Assembly: GCF_012030425.1 (NCBI RefSeq)
Contig: NZ_JAAUVN010000001.1
Span: 1,612,001-1,676,000, forward strand
Source of the DNA: Sphingobacterium sp. B16(2022)
GTDB lineage: Bacteria; Bacteroidota; Bacteroidia; Sphingobacteriales; Sphingobacteriaceae
Length of the DNA: 64,000 nt
Direction of reading: 5' to 3'
Of this stretch, positions 18,047 to 26,911 are shown piece by piece. Numbering within the stretch: position 1 is the stretch's first letter; every line of letters starts with the position of its first letter. The position numbers were made by a program, and so were the translations under genes. Under the pieces are notes generated by a model. That model was not told where the DNA came from. It worked only from the letters and a program-made list of their open reading frames with translations, and did not search any database.

Positions 18047-18670
18047 TTATAATGAACATTTAAATTTGATACCTTTAAAAACCCGGATGGGGTTACCACG
18101 CTCTATTTCAGCATGATTATGCCATTGGAGGTCTTTTTCTTGCTTAACAGTCAGATCCTGCATATTCATGATCTTTAACGCAAGACGTTCTGTTGCTAAT
18201 TTTTTATTTTGTAATTGGGATCTTGTATCCATCGCTACGACCATTAACCCTGTCGGCATATGAAGTGCGCGAACAGCAGAACTAACTTTATTTACATGTT
18301 GTCCACCAGGTCCCGAACTTCGTATCATTTGATAAAGAATATCATCTTCCGAAATTGCTACCTCATTCTTCTCATTAACAATAAACAAAGCAATGAACCA
18401 ATTTTTTCTTTTATGAAAAGTACGAAATGGACTTGTACAAGTCCATTGCAAAGAACCTGTCCACGATTGAAGAAATATATCGATATCGTGTCCTGTTAAT
18501 TTACAAATTGCAGATCTTATTAACTCCCCCTCACTCTGCTCTTGACTCACAATAGTCACCAATATCTGCTTTTCTAATGCTTCTCTTTTAAAAATACTTA
18601 ACACCTTTGTAAGGAAAAAGTCACACTCCTTGGGTCCTTTTCCTGAACTTAATTGAATATATACTTCCAT
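18047..18670 (-). CDS. prfH: Peptide chain release factor homologue PrfH
   Basis: A 207-residue release-factor-like protein that lacks the codon-recognition domain of RF1/RF2. The GGQ motif of the peptidyl-tRNA hydrolysis domain is intact in RSSGPGGQHVNKVSSAVRAL. I start it at the ATG with first base 18670, 4 nt after the rtcB stop, which gives the typical N-terminus MEVYIQLSSGKGP. The longer frame to 18694 uses a TTG. PrfH is encoded next to RtcB in many bacteria. In E. coli the PrfH/RtcB2 pair rescues ribosomes cut in the 16S decoding centre: PrfH releases the stalled peptide and RtcB religates the rRNA. The same role is inferred here. Confidence 0.95.
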   Translation of the reverse strand: MEVYIQLSSGKGPKECDFFLTKVLSIFKREALEKQILVTIVSQEQSEGELIRSAICKLTGHDIDIFLQSWTGSLQWTCTSPFRTFHKRKNWFIALFIVNEKNEVAISEDDILYQMIRSSGPGGQHVNKVSSAVRALHMPTGLMVVAMDTRSQLQNKKLATERLALKIMNMQDLTVKQEKDLQWHNHAEIERGNPIRVFKGIKFKCSL

Positions 18671-18674
18671 TTTA

Positions 18675-20066
18675 TTAACTTTCCATACGGACAAATTTTG
18701 GTTTGAAAATTCCCAAAACTGTTACTAATTCTTTTTGATAACTCATCACTTTTTCAATATCCTTATAGGCCATCGGTGATTCGTCCATACTGCCTCCGAT
18801 AACTTGAACACCAGCATCGGCTAATTTTTTACTCATTGCTGTTTTGGTAAAAAGGGATTTTGCATCAGCTCTCGAATATAATCGTCCCGCACCATGTGAA
18901 GCGGAATTTAAACTTCCCACATGTCCCAAGCCTTCTACTAAGTAGCCTGGTGCGGTCATCGATCCGGGGATAATTCCCAAAACACCTTTACCTGCCGGCG
19001 TCGCACCTTTACGATGTACAATACATTCCTGACCACCGACCATTTCCTTCCATGCAAAATTGTGATGATTTTCGATTGTCACTACAATACGCTTACCCAA
19101 GGCCTTAGCAATCCGCTGATGGATATTTTCATGACATGCTTTTGCATAGTCTCCTGCCAAATTCATTGCTAACCAATATTCCTGCCCATCATGTGTATTT
19201 AGGTCTAACCAAGCAAGGTGCTGTACTTGACGTGGTAAAGGACATTGCTTTTTAGCCAGATATGTATAATGTTTTGCAATATTTGCTCCCAATCCACGAG
19301 AACCACTGTGTGACAATACGGCTAAGTATTCACCAGCAACAAGTTTCCATTCAGGTTTGGGGTGTGTAAGCTCAATAATTCCAAATTCAACGAAGTGATT
19401 TCCACCACCTGAGGTTCCCAGTTGCTTATAAGCTTTGTCTCTCAAACTTTTTAAAAGCGGGATGTCCTGAAATTCGGATCGATAGAATAGCTCATGGTCA
19501 CTTTTGTTCTTATGCGTTTCATACATTCCAAATTTGGTGTGTTCTGATAAGATATTTAAAAGCATCGCATCTTTCCCTTTTATGAACGAGGCTGGCAAAT
19601 TAAAAATAGACATACTCATACGACATCCAATATCTACACCAACACCATAAGGAATAACAGCCTGATGTGTAGCTAAAACGCCCCCAATAGGTAGACCATA
19701 TCCCGAATGTGCATCGGGCATTAATGCGCCCGCCACTGCAACAGGAAGTTTTAAAGCATCATAGAGTTGAAATTTAGCCTTTTCATCAATCACATCTTCT
19801 CCAAAAATGGAAAATGGAGCGCGCTGTTTCAATAACTCCTGCATTTTCACTTCAACAGGCTTGATCAAACCCTCTGCTAACTTGCCCCAAATCCCATGAT
19901 GATGAAAGATGCTAGGGTTAGACAATACCGCACTTAATTCTTGTAAGACAGCTTCTTTCTTCTCACGCTTTCTATAACGTTGTATTTGATTTAAACCAAT
20001 ATTTATTGTATTATTTTGAGGAAAACCTAATTTTATGAGGTCTTTCCCTGAGATTTTACTTCCCAT
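18675..20066 (-). CDS. rtcB: RNA 3'-phosphate/5'-OH ligase RtcB (PrfH-associated type)
   Basis: A 463-residue RtcB ligase that joins 2',3'-cyclic-phosphate or 3'-phosphate RNA ends to 5'-OH ends using GTP and manganese. Visible active-site blocks are MPDAHSGYGLPIGGV, GVGVDIGCRMSMS, TSGGGNHFVEFG, LSHSGSRGLG and ENHHNFAW. The CIVHRKGATPAGKG block carries the histidine usually guanylylated. The N-terminal extension SGKDLIKLGFP is characteristic of the PrfH-linked subgroup. No archease or rtcA gene is nearby. It is followed at 4 nt by prfH. No clear promoter is seen between the terminator at 20181-20205 and its start. Confidence 0.96.
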   Translation of the reverse strand: MGSKISGKDLIKLGFPQNNTINIGLNQIQRYRKREKKEAVLQELSAVLSNPSIFHHHGIWGKLAEGLIKPVEVKMQELLKQRAPFSIFGEDVIDEKAKFQLYDALKLPVAVAGALMPDAHSGYGLPIGGVLATHQAVIPYGVGVDIGCRMSMSIFNLPASFIKGKDAMLLNILSEHTKFGMYETHKNKSDHELFYRSEFQDIPLLKSLRDKAYKQLGTSGGGNHFVEFGIIELTHPKPEWKLVAGEYLAVLSHSGSRGLGANIAKHYTYLAKKQCPLPRQVQHLAWLDLNTHDGQEYWLAMNLAGDYAKACHENIHQRIAKALGKRIVVTIENHHNFAWKEMVGGQECIVHRKGATPAGKGVLGIIPGSMTAPGYLVEGLGHVGSLNSASHGAGRLYSRADAKSLFTKTAMSKKLADAGVQVIGGSMDESPMAYKDIEKVMSYQKELVTVLGIFKPKFVRMES

Positions 20067-20114
20067 GATTGTATTATAAAATTGAAAAATGTGTTAAAAA
20101 AACACAGTGAATAT

Positions 20115-20131
20115 TTGGAAACAAGTTCCAA
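20115..20131. promoter_or_regulatory. Small palindrome TTGGAA-N5-TTCCAA upstream of rtcB
   Basis: Perfect 6-bp arms (20115-20120 and 20126-20131) lie about 50 nt before the rtcB start. It could be an operator or an RNA hairpin in the leader. No RtcR regulator gene is present in the window. Confidence 0.3.
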
Positions 20132-20180
20132 TAATTGTCAATTCGGGAAAATTTGCATGTAAAATATAGAATAAACAAAA

Positions 20181-20205
20181 AAGCCCGAATTATCTTCGGG
20201 CTTTT
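20181..20205 (-). terminator. Terminator between the 24-codon ORF and rtcB
   Basis: A 9-bp perfect stem (AAGCCCGAA at 20181-20189, its complement at 20195-20203) with a 5-nt loop, flanked by A and T runs, so it can act on either strand. On the minus strand it lies 26 nt after the small ORF stop and about 115 nt before the rtcB start. Confidence 0.85.
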
Positions 20206-20229
20206 AATATAATGATTTGATAGAATCCT

Positions 20230-20304
20230 TTATATCTGGGCACGAAGAACCATGACCGCATCTTTTGCAGTAATGTTAATGGATGTTATAGTAACTATAG
20301 ACAT
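20230..20304 (-). CDS. Small 24-residue ORF upstream of rtcB-prfH
   Basis: This ORF encodes a 24-residue peptide beginning MSIVTITSINI and ending MVLRAQI. A GGAG sequence lies 9 nt before its ATG, a perfect -7 element (TATATTTG, 20347-20354) lies about 43 nt upstream, and a strong terminator follows the stop. Together these make a self-contained transcription unit of roughly 160 nt. I do not recognise the peptide. It could be a leader peptide for attenuation of rtcB-prfH, an independent small protein, or a small RNA that happens to contain an ORF. There is no charged or strongly hydrophobic segment typical of toxin peptides. Confidence 0.45.
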   Translation of the reverse strand: MSIVTITSINITAKDAVMVLRAQI

Positions 20305-20346
20305 TTTTGTGTTCTCCGTTTAAAGGGTTATTATTATTTATCGTGA

Positions 20347-20354
20347 CAAATATA
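20347..20354 (-). promoter_or_regulatory. -7 element (TATATTTG) of the small ORF unit
   Basis: On the minus strand TATATTTG matches TAnnTTTG exactly. Transcription would begin near 20340, about 36 nt before the small ORF start. A -33 TTG is not evident at the expected distance. Confidence 0.4.
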
Positions 20355-20530
20355 TTATTTATTTTGAATTAAGTAAAAATTATTTTAAAAAAAATAATAC
20401 GGCAATGCTTTCTTCTTCAAAATATTCTAAAAAAGTGCTTGATATACACTATTACAATTTATATTTTAATAGAAAAAATGCTAAAATCACTTTCCGAAAT
20501 TTTTCACTAAATAGATTTATTACAAATTGA

Positions 20531-21034
20531 TCAATTATTGTCTAAAGTCTGATATGCTTTTGCAAGATTGACTAGTTCTGGTAAAGCTCTGAAAGTAAAA
20601 TAAGCGATATCATCATCTTGTCTTTCCCGAAGAAGTTTGGTATAAGCATTTACACTTGCATTAATATGTTCCAAAAATAACTTGTTCCACTTACTTTCGG
20701 ACTCATCACTGTAATATAAAAAAGATTTCTCTCCTGCTTTCCAGATCTGCTCAAACTGATTTTGATCTAGATCAATGGTTTTACCCTTGATAATGTCGAC
20801 CAATATCGGTTGTGTATTTTTATAATAATTTCTGATCTGTTTGCATAATACAAGTATATCCTTATTCTTACTGTGTTTTTCCATCAACTGTGTCATCACC
20901 AGCCCCTCAGTTCTCATAAAAACAATGTCTCGCAGTATATGCTCATCTTTATAATCCTGCGAAATAACAGCCGAACTTTGAAAAAGTAAAAATATAGTTA
21001 TGATAATTGAGTATGTTTTTGAATGTGCTTGCAT
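20531..21034 (-). CDS. Exported all-helical protein of unknown function
   Basis: I do not recognise this 167-residue protein with confidence. It has a signal peptide ending near AVISQ and then long amphipathic helices with few prolines. A four-helix bundle like DUF4142 or other ferritin-like exported proteins is possible, since MRTEGLVMTQLMEKHSKNKDI and the later NKLFLEHINASVNAYTKLLRER recall such repeats. It stands alone, with about 460 nt before rtcB's start and a long empty stretch upstream. No metal-binding set of residues is obvious. Confidence 0.6.
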   Translation of the reverse strand: MQAHSKTYSIIITIFLLFQSSAVISQDYKDEHILRDIVFMRTEGLVMTQLMEKHSKNKDILVLCKQIRNYYKNTQPILVDIIKGKTIDLDQNQFEQIWKAGEKSFLYYSDESESKWNKLFLEHINASVNAYTKLLRERQDDDIAYFTFRALPELVNLAKAYQTLDNN

Positions 21035-21972
21035 ACGATTTGAATTAATGATAAATATTGGGTTGTCACTATTTTACTATAATGGAAGCAATAAATGTGC
21101 TTTCTTTTGACAATTATCATTAAAACAGGTATTTATAATAATAAATAAAGAGTTTACCACCTTTAAATGTATTTTTACTTAGAAAATTTTTTAAAGTCCA
21201 ATGTACAAGTCTACTACACGACATCGAGACCAAGCTACAATTCTATTATCTTCCCATATTTTCATCATTATATGTAATTATCATAGATTTAATAATTTCT
21301 ATAAAATTCATGAACATAAATCCATTAATAAACGAATACTAAAATATATAGCAACGACATTGCGGTTAAAAAAGACAAATTCACACCTTAATATTATACT
21401 AATTATTTTAGTTTTATTTCATTTTTCAAATTAATTTTAGAAGGATTTTTGCACTCAAAAATTGAACTAATTTATTTAGTGTCCGGAATCTCATTTTCTC
21501 TAATAAATGAGATTAAAAAGAGAAATTAAAATAGCTAACATTTTTAGTTTAATTTATGAACTAACTTATTTTCAATAAGATATAATCACAAATACTTGTG
21601 TTTCATTTTTAAGTCATGTTATTAAAAGCACTATGAATCCCTTTAAAATCCATATTTAAAATATGTATAATAAGAAGATTTGCCAATGTTATTGTGAACA
21701 AAAAAATATGTGGTCGAAAGACAAGTTCATCCATTTAATTTAGATACTTTGCCAGTACTTCACCTATCACCATCTACTCCGCTATAAAAATACTTTACCC
21801 TCTGATGCAAGTAAATTCCATTTGAAAAATTTAAAGTCCTTTTTTTCAACCTCAACACAGGTCACAGGAAAGCTTATAATTATATTTTCGATGTTTTTGT
21901 CGTAAACATAACTAGTAGCTTCAGAGGGTTTAAAACAATATAATATCGTAATCAAAAAAAATCCAACCTAGA
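21035..21972. other. Long AT-rich intergenic region without a convincing gene
   Basis: About 940 nt of very AT-rich sequence. The only frame of note (plus strand, 21201-21434) has biased, low-complexity composition and no start signals, so I do not call it. A weak 10-bp-arm hairpin (about 21487-21514) is present. I see no tRNA-like or protein-coding structure. Confidence 0.5.
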
Positions 21973-24363
21973 CTATAACTGTATTTTGATACCTAATGAA
22001 ATATTACGCCCAGGAAGCGGCGCGAGGTATTTCAACAATGAGTTTTGAGGGCGTGCTTCTACATTTAGCAAATTATGACCCGATAAGTAATATGTAAAAA
22101 CATACTCCCTAATTTTAAAAGAATAACCAACTTGTGCGGCGAGTAATGAATAAGATGGCATCGCTGGCTCAAGATTTATATTTTTCCCAAGGTAGCGTTG
22201 CTTTAAATAATGATCAAAAGTTGTATTCCAGTAAAAACTGTTCAAAGTCATCATAGTAGATACGCCATATCTACTTGTTGGCAAATTAGGCATATAGTCA
22301 CCCTCCGCCCAAGTACGCATTTTATCATCAGCAGTATTTTTATTTTTGACAAGATCTGCAAAAGTATTTAACTCAAAACTATGTTTATCTTTCCATTTAA
22401 AATTATAGGAAGCTTCCAATTCCCATCCTTTGATTTCTGTATCAGAAGCACGCCACTCTTTCACCAGAAAACCGCCAGAACGAGATATACCGGTGTGACC
22501 GAGGTAAATATAATTATCATAATTGCTACTGAAGTATGTTGCTGCCAGATGGAATCCACCTAAATTTAATCCCGTACCAAGCTCATAAGATCTTGCCGTT
22601 TCTTTACTCAAACGATCATCTCCATTTTCCTCTACCAAAATTGCAAAATGGTCATTTCCCGCATACAGTTCGTTGACCTCTGGAGCACGCTCAGCATGAG
22701 AATATGACGCCTGAACATAAGCAATATTTAATAGATGATAACGAATATCACCAGAAAACTGATTCAGATCAAAATCTCTTGGTGTCAATTTTCCACCGGC
22801 CATGCCTCTACTGGGTGTGTAACTGTTATCAGAAAGAACACGTCTAGCCACCCAGTCATGACGATAACCGAAATTGACTGTAAATAAATTATGTTCATAT
22901 TTCTGCAATACAAAAGCTCCCAATTCTCTACTTAGATTGTTGGGAAGATATTTCTGTTCCCCTACCCCATCCATCCGTATAGATGAAAAATCTAAACCAC
23001 TTATAGCTGTCCAATCTTTACTGAACTGATGAAGTAGTTCTGATCTTGTCGTATGTCTACGTGTATTAAATTTGTTCACCTGATAAATACCGACAAGTTC
23101 ACGATCATCAGCAAATTGCATCGAATAATTAAATTTTATTTCCGTTATTTGTGAAAAAGATGGTTTAATAGCGCTTTCCATTGATAGGATATGTGACCAA
23201 GCACGGGTATTGACGGGTTCATATATTGGAGCTGGCAAAACAACATCATGACTATGTTTTGGTTTTGCCGCTTGTGCAAATCCTGGCACACCATAATAAC
23301 CTTCTAGAGCCCGGTAACCAATTCCCACGCTGTAGTTTTCTTTAATAAAGCTACTCCCAATATTAACCGAGCGGCTTTCAGCATGACTATTAGGCATAAT
23401 ACCACGAGTAACCGGAACATAATCTGTTATACCGTGAACAACTTGTGTGTAAAGGGCTGTTGCTGGGTCCTGTCCAGCAATGTATTGGTCATTAGTAGGA
23501 TTAGGAACCTGCTTACCACCAATAAACGAGTATTGCTGAAAAGTATAAAGATCGGCCTCGGACAATCCCCAATCGGGGTCATTCATATGGTTTTTTACAA
23601 ATTGACTTATATACGGATATAAGGATAGGTTGCGGATAGTTTCCCTATCTACGTGTACCTGTGCCATTGTTTCTGTCAAGTGATCGATAGTCGGGTCGTA
23701 CGCAATAGGAGCTTTTGTATTTGCGGGAATCTTCAGGTTTTTATGACTCTGATTCATTCCTCCTATATTCCAAACCCAATGTTTCCCAAGATTACCGGCA
23801 ATTTGTAAGGCCTGGCGATTACCACTATTAGTTCCAATTTCAACAATTGCTCTTCCTGACGATTTTTTTGAAAGTAATGACTGTGGAACGGTATCCTTCA
23901 TATCAACAGCTCCACCTATTGCCTTGCCACCATATCGTACACTTGCAGAACCTTTATAAATATCAATACCACTTAAATTATCCATATCCAGATTGACATT
24001 CAAATTAGGACTCATCCCAGAAAGGTCATGCATGGAAATTCCATTGCTAAGTATTTTTACTCTATTACCGCTTAAGCTCCGAATCATAACGCTTCCAGAA
24101 TTTGGTCCAAAAGAAGCATTTTGCACACCAGAAATATGACTGAGACTCGCACTCAAAGTTTGTGTCTGGATCTGATCTAGCTTTTGTCTATTAATTTCTA
24201 CGCGACGAATATTGTTTGTTTTTTTGCCTATAACCTGTGCACTTGGAAGTTTTATATTTTTCAAAGTGTCAAGAGGAGTCTTAATTTGTCCCGAACTTTC
24301 CGCACAGAATAGTAAAAATGCGATGAAAAGAGGATAAGCAATAGTATTATTTGAGGTCATCAT
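21973..24363 (-). CDS. TonB-dependent outer-membrane receptor (metal or siderophore type)
   Basis: A roughly 796-residue TonB receptor of classical type: no SusD partner and no carboxypeptidase-like extension. The plug begins near LPSAQVIGKKTNNIRRVEI and contains SGVQNASFGPNSGSVMIRSL and IYKGSASVRYGGKAIGGAVD. The barrel ends in ISLGIKIQL. A HSHD segment in a likely extracellular loop and the general form recall zinc receptors such as ZnuD, but this is not proven. The start at 24363 (MMTSNN) is chosen because a TAccTTTG -7 element at 24389-24396 puts the transcript start at or after the upstream ATG at 24387. The promoter is overlapped by a long palindrome, so tight repression is likely. Confidence 0.9.
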   Translation of the reverse strand: MMTSNNTIAYPLFIAFLLFCAESSGQIKTPLDTLKNIKLPSAQVIGKKTNNIRRVEINRQKLDQIQTQTLSASLSHISGVQNASFGPNSGSVMIRSLSGNRVKILSNGISMHDLSGMSPNLNVNLDMDNLSGIDIYKGSASVRYGGKAIGGAVDMKDTVPQSLLSKKSSGRAIVEIGTNSGNRQALQIAGNLGKHWVWNIGGMNQSHKNLKIPANTKAPIAYDPTIDHLTETMAQVHVDRETIRNLSLYPYISQFVKNHMNDPDWGLSEADLYTFQQYSFIGGKQVPNPTNDQYIAGQDPATALYTQVVHGITDYVPVTRGIMPNSHAESRSVNIGSSFIKENYSVGIGYRALEGYYGVPGFAQAAKPKHSHDVVLPAPIYEPVNTRAWSHILSMESAIKPSFSQITEIKFNYSMQFADDRELVGIYQVNKFNTRRHTTRSELLHQFSKDWTAISGLDFSSIRMDGVGEQKYLPNNLSRELGAFVLQKYEHNLFTVNFGYRHDWVARRVLSDNSYTPSRGMAGGKLTPRDFDLNQFSGDIRYHLLNIAYVQASYSHAERAPEVNELYAGNDHFAILVEENGDDRLSKETARSYELGTGLNLGGFHLAATYFSSNYDNYIYLGHTGISRSGGFLVKEWRASDTEIKGWELEASYNFKWKDKHSFELNTFADLVKNKNTADDKMRTWAEGDYMPNLPTSRYGVSTMMTLNSFYWNTTFDHYLKQRYLGKNINLEPAMPSYSLLAAQVGYSFKIREYVFTYYLSGHNLLNVEARPQNSLLKYLAPLPGRNISLGIKIQL

Positions 24364-24388
24364 ACCTTGTTTTACATATATTTTCATG

Positions 24389-24418
24389 CAAAGGTATAAA
24401 ACAATACTGTTAATGCAA
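24389..24418 (-). promoter_or_regulatory. Promoter of the TonB receptor (TTG-N19-TACCTTTG)
   Basis: On the minus strand the -33 TTG (24418-24416) and the perfect -7 TACCTTTG (24396-24389) are separated by 19 nt. The TTG lies inside the left arm of the palindrome at 24406-24436. Confidence 0.65.
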
Positions 24419-24436
24419 CACAATTGCATTAACAGT
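24406..24436. promoter_or_regulatory. Operator palindrome ACTGTTAATGCAA-N5-TTGCATTAACAGT
   Basis: Two perfect 13-bp arms (24406-24418 and 24424-24436) are separated by 5 nt. The site overlaps the -33 element of the TonB receptor gene, so a bound dimer would block transcription. Its size and position are as expected for a Fur/Zur-type metal repressor. The regulator is not encoded in the window. Confidence 0.7.
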
Positions 24437-24949
24437 GAGCGATAATTATTTTCTCTTTTAGTTAGTAATACAGTTGGAGATTTTTAAAAAAAGTGAGAAC
24501 ATGCTTATAAACCTGTTCCTACTTTACTAAAAGACAGTTTTTAAATTGCTTCAACAAAATTTAAAATTATATTTATTCCTCAGATTAAATTTTTCTATGG
24601 TACTTATTATCCCGATCCAAATCATACTGTCATACAGAACCTTCTATTTATCAGAGTTTCAGCGACACCTCAGCTATATCTAGAAAAGTATAAGGCAAGC
24701 TTTTCATTAGTACCTACCTAGAAAACTGAATTCCTTATAAAAATAGCAGAGGCATATTTTCAATCAACGTCAATACAGGTATTGTGACTGTACTAAAATT
24801 GAAACATTGGAAGCTATAACTTAACAGATTTTAATTAAAACCCGTAAAATTATCGATATGAAGTTTACTACTGACCTCACTATGGTGATGGCCACTGAAT
24901 CATAAAAGGTTACGCAAGCTCGCATTTTAATCAACGATAGATTACCTGC
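24437..24949. other. Intergenic region without a recognised gene
   Basis: About 510 nt between the operator of the TonB receptor gene and the 3' end of the hxlR-type gene. I see no open frame with coding character, no convincing terminator and no repeat. Confidence 0.5.
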
Positions 24950-25282
24950 TTATCTCATTTTATAGGCTTCCCACCATTCATCCAACATGTCGATAACCGG
25001 CAGAATCGTTTTCCCCATTTCACTCAATTTGTATTCGACTCGTGGCGGTGATTCGAGATAAACTTGTCTACAGATGATATCATCGCGTTCAAGCTCACGT
25101 AACTGCAACGTTAATGTTGTCTGGGCCATATCTTCCATGTCTCTTCGTAACTCGCCGAAACGCTTTGGGCATTGCTGTGCGATGGTTTTAATTAGCAATA
25201 CCTTCCATTTTCCACCTATAATTTTAAAAATTCCGTTGACATCGCAACAACTTTCCGAATTTTTGATTTTTTTTTCTTCCAT
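24950..25282 (-). CDS. HxlR/MarR-type winged-helix transcriptional regulator
   Basis: A 110-residue DNA-binding protein of the HxlR family. Family landmarks are the N-terminal cysteine pair in SESCCDVNGIFKIIGGKWK, the recognition region PKRFGELRRDMEDMAQTTLTLQLREL, and the wing PPRVEYKLSEMGKTILPV. I prefer the ATG at 25282, since the longer frame to 25318 adds an atypical N-terminus. The gene is divergent from a DHA2 efflux pump whose promoter contains a short inverted repeat, so it probably represses that pump. HxlR proteins often respond to electrophiles through the N-terminal cysteine, and that residue is present here. Confidence 0.92.
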   Translation of the reverse strand: MEEKKIKNSESCCDVNGIFKIIGGKWKVLLIKTIAQQCPKRFGELRRDMEDMAQTTLTLQLRELERDDIICRQVYLESPPRVEYKLSEMGKTILPVIDMLDEWWEAYKMR

Positions 25283-25321
25283 AAGCCACTTATACTGAGC
25301 ATTAGTGCATAAAACCATACT

Positions 25322-25373
25322 AAGTATGCATCTTATAACTACTTGATATCGCTAATTATCACGCTTAAATTTG
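25322..25373 (+). promoter_or_regulatory. Promoter and candidate HxlR operator of the efflux pump gene
   Basis: TTG at 25343-25345 and a perfect TAAATTTG at 25366-25373 are spaced by 20 nt. An inverted repeat AAGTA (25322-25326) and TACTT (25340-25344) overlaps the -33 element, where a repressor would act. The arms are only 5 bp, so the operator is tentative while the promoter is good. Confidence 0.5.
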
Positions 25374-25401
25374 ATCGATAAAATTACTAAAAACAATTGA
25401 T

Positions 25402-26805
25402 ATGCGTTTCCAAATTACCGATTTACTCAAAGTTTCCGTGCTCTCTGCCGGCATATTTCTATTTGTGGTCGATCTCTTCATTATTAATGTATCTTTACCA
25501 ACCATGCAGAAATCGCTGCAACTCAGTACCAGCGATACTCAGTGGATCATTATTCTTTATGTCATTGGATATGCCAGTCTGCTCATCAGTTCCGGGAATG
25601 CGGGTAATTATTATGGCAGAAAAAAGATGTACCTCATCGGCATGCTGGGATTCACGATTTCGTCATTTATATGTGGCTTTTCTAATCATATCATTATTTT
25701 ACTGCTTGGCCGATTTTTACAGGGCGTAAGTTCTGGTATTATGGTCCCACAGGGAATTGCGTTGGTTACTTCACTCTTTAAACAAAAAGAGAAACGCACT
25801 CTAGCACTTGGTATTTATGGAAGTATAGCTGGTATAGCATCCGTACTCGGGCAATTGTTAGGCGGTATCCTGCCCGATCAGTCCTGGATGAGTGACAGTT
25901 GGAGGTTGATTTTTTTAGTAAATATTCCTGTAGGCATATTGGCCCTACTGTTAGTTTATATCATCATTCCTTCTATTAAACCTGATGTTAAAGCAAAAGT
26001 TAGTTACACGCCCATCATCCAACTGTTTGTTTTATTGATTGGATTAATCTTTCCCCTTATTCTGGGGCCTGAGTTACACTGGCCTGTATGGACCATAGTG
26101 CTACTTATTGTCTCAATCTTTCTCTTAGTTACATTTCTGCAGCAACAAAAAAAACGAGAACAGTATGGACTTTCATCTCTTATCAATTTCTCATTATTCA
26201 AAAACAAAACCTTCAATATAGGTCTAGGGGCCGCATTTAGCTATTATATGGTACAGGATGCTTATTTCATTATCAATTCTAACTATTTGCAAGTTTACAA
26301 AAACTTTACACCTACCATGACGGGTATCGCATTTGTATATCAAGGCATCGGATACGTCCTAGCGAGTATTATTGTAAGCAAACATGTTCAAAAAAATGGA
26401 AAATCAGTTATTTTATTTGGATTAGCAATCATGGTTGTAGGTTTAATAGCGCATTTGTATATTTATAATCAACCTACAATAACCATCCATCAGATCCATA
26501 TCTTATTTTTCTTTTACGGCTTAGGTTGCGGTACTGTACTACCTTCACTTATGACAATGGCATTGAAGGATATCAAGACTGATTTAATCGGTACTGCATC
26601 CGGCATTTACCTCACCATTCAGCAGGTTTCTATCTGTATGGGTATTGCATTAGTAGTGGGTATTTACTTTCACAATCAAAATACAACACTTTTAGATATA
26701 GAAAACTTAAGTCATGCTTACAGCATAGCGACTCTCACTTCGATTACCTTATTAACATTTGTGATTTTTTTTATCTCGCTCTTACCATACAGAAAACAAA
26801 AATAA
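25402..26805 (+). CDS. MFS drug efflux transporter, DHA2 (EmrB/QacA-like) family
   Basis: A 467-residue inner-membrane proton antiporter with about 13-14 hydrophobic helices. The DHA2 features are the first helix with FLFVVDLFIINVSLPTM, the loop motif GNYYGRKKMYLIGM, and the antiporter motif region LALGIYGSIAGIASVLGQLLGG with the following SWRLIFLVNIPVG. It is divergent from an HxlR regulator and probably exports the compound sensed by it. The substrate cannot be read from sequence. A propeller protein gene follows after about 100 nt. Confidence 0.93.
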   Translation: MRFQITDLLKVSVLSAGIFLFVVDLFIINVSLPTMQKSLQLSTSDTQWIIILYVIGYASLLISSGNAGNYYGRKKMYLIGMLGFTISSFICGFSNHIIILLLGRFLQGVSSGIMVPQGIALVTSLFKQKEKRTLALGIYGSIAGIASVLGQLLGGILPDQSWMSDSWRLIFLVNIPVGILALLLVYIIIPSIKPDVKAKVSYTPIIQLFVLLIGLIFPLILGPELHWPVWTIVLLIVSIFLLVTFLQQQKKREQYGLSSLINFSLFKNKTFNIGLGAAFSYYMVQDAYFIINSNYLQVYKNFTPTMTGIAFVYQGIGYVLASIIVSKHVQKNGKSVILFGLAIMVVGLIAHLYIYNQPTITIHQIHILFFFYGLGCGTVLPSLMTMALKDIKTDLIGTASGIYLTIQQVSICMGIALVVGIYFHNQNTTLLDIENLSHAYSIATLTSITLLTFVIFFISLLPYRKQK

Positions 26806-26911
26806 TGAAGGGAAAAAAACTTCGATCACTAATCTGCTTAAAATAAGACTTCGTAATTTACAATTTTTTATTTATTTTAAACATTTAAACCATTTGGAAG
26901 CAAAAGTAATT

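Noticed and set aside
20067..20180. Sigma-54 promoter upstream of rtcB, as in enterobacterial rtc operons
   Set aside because: The GG-N10-GC signature is not found, and no RtcR activator gene is nearby.
21201..21434. 77-codon plus-strand frame in a long intergenic region
   Set aside because: Low-complexity, AT-driven composition rich in Ile, Asn, His and Lys, no start signals and no recognisable family. It is most likely a chance frame.
24364..24429. Longer N-terminus of the TonB receptor from the ATG at 24429 or 24387
   Set aside because: The promoter (-7 box at 24389-24396) would put these codons upstream of or at the transcript start, and the extra residues spoil the signal peptide.
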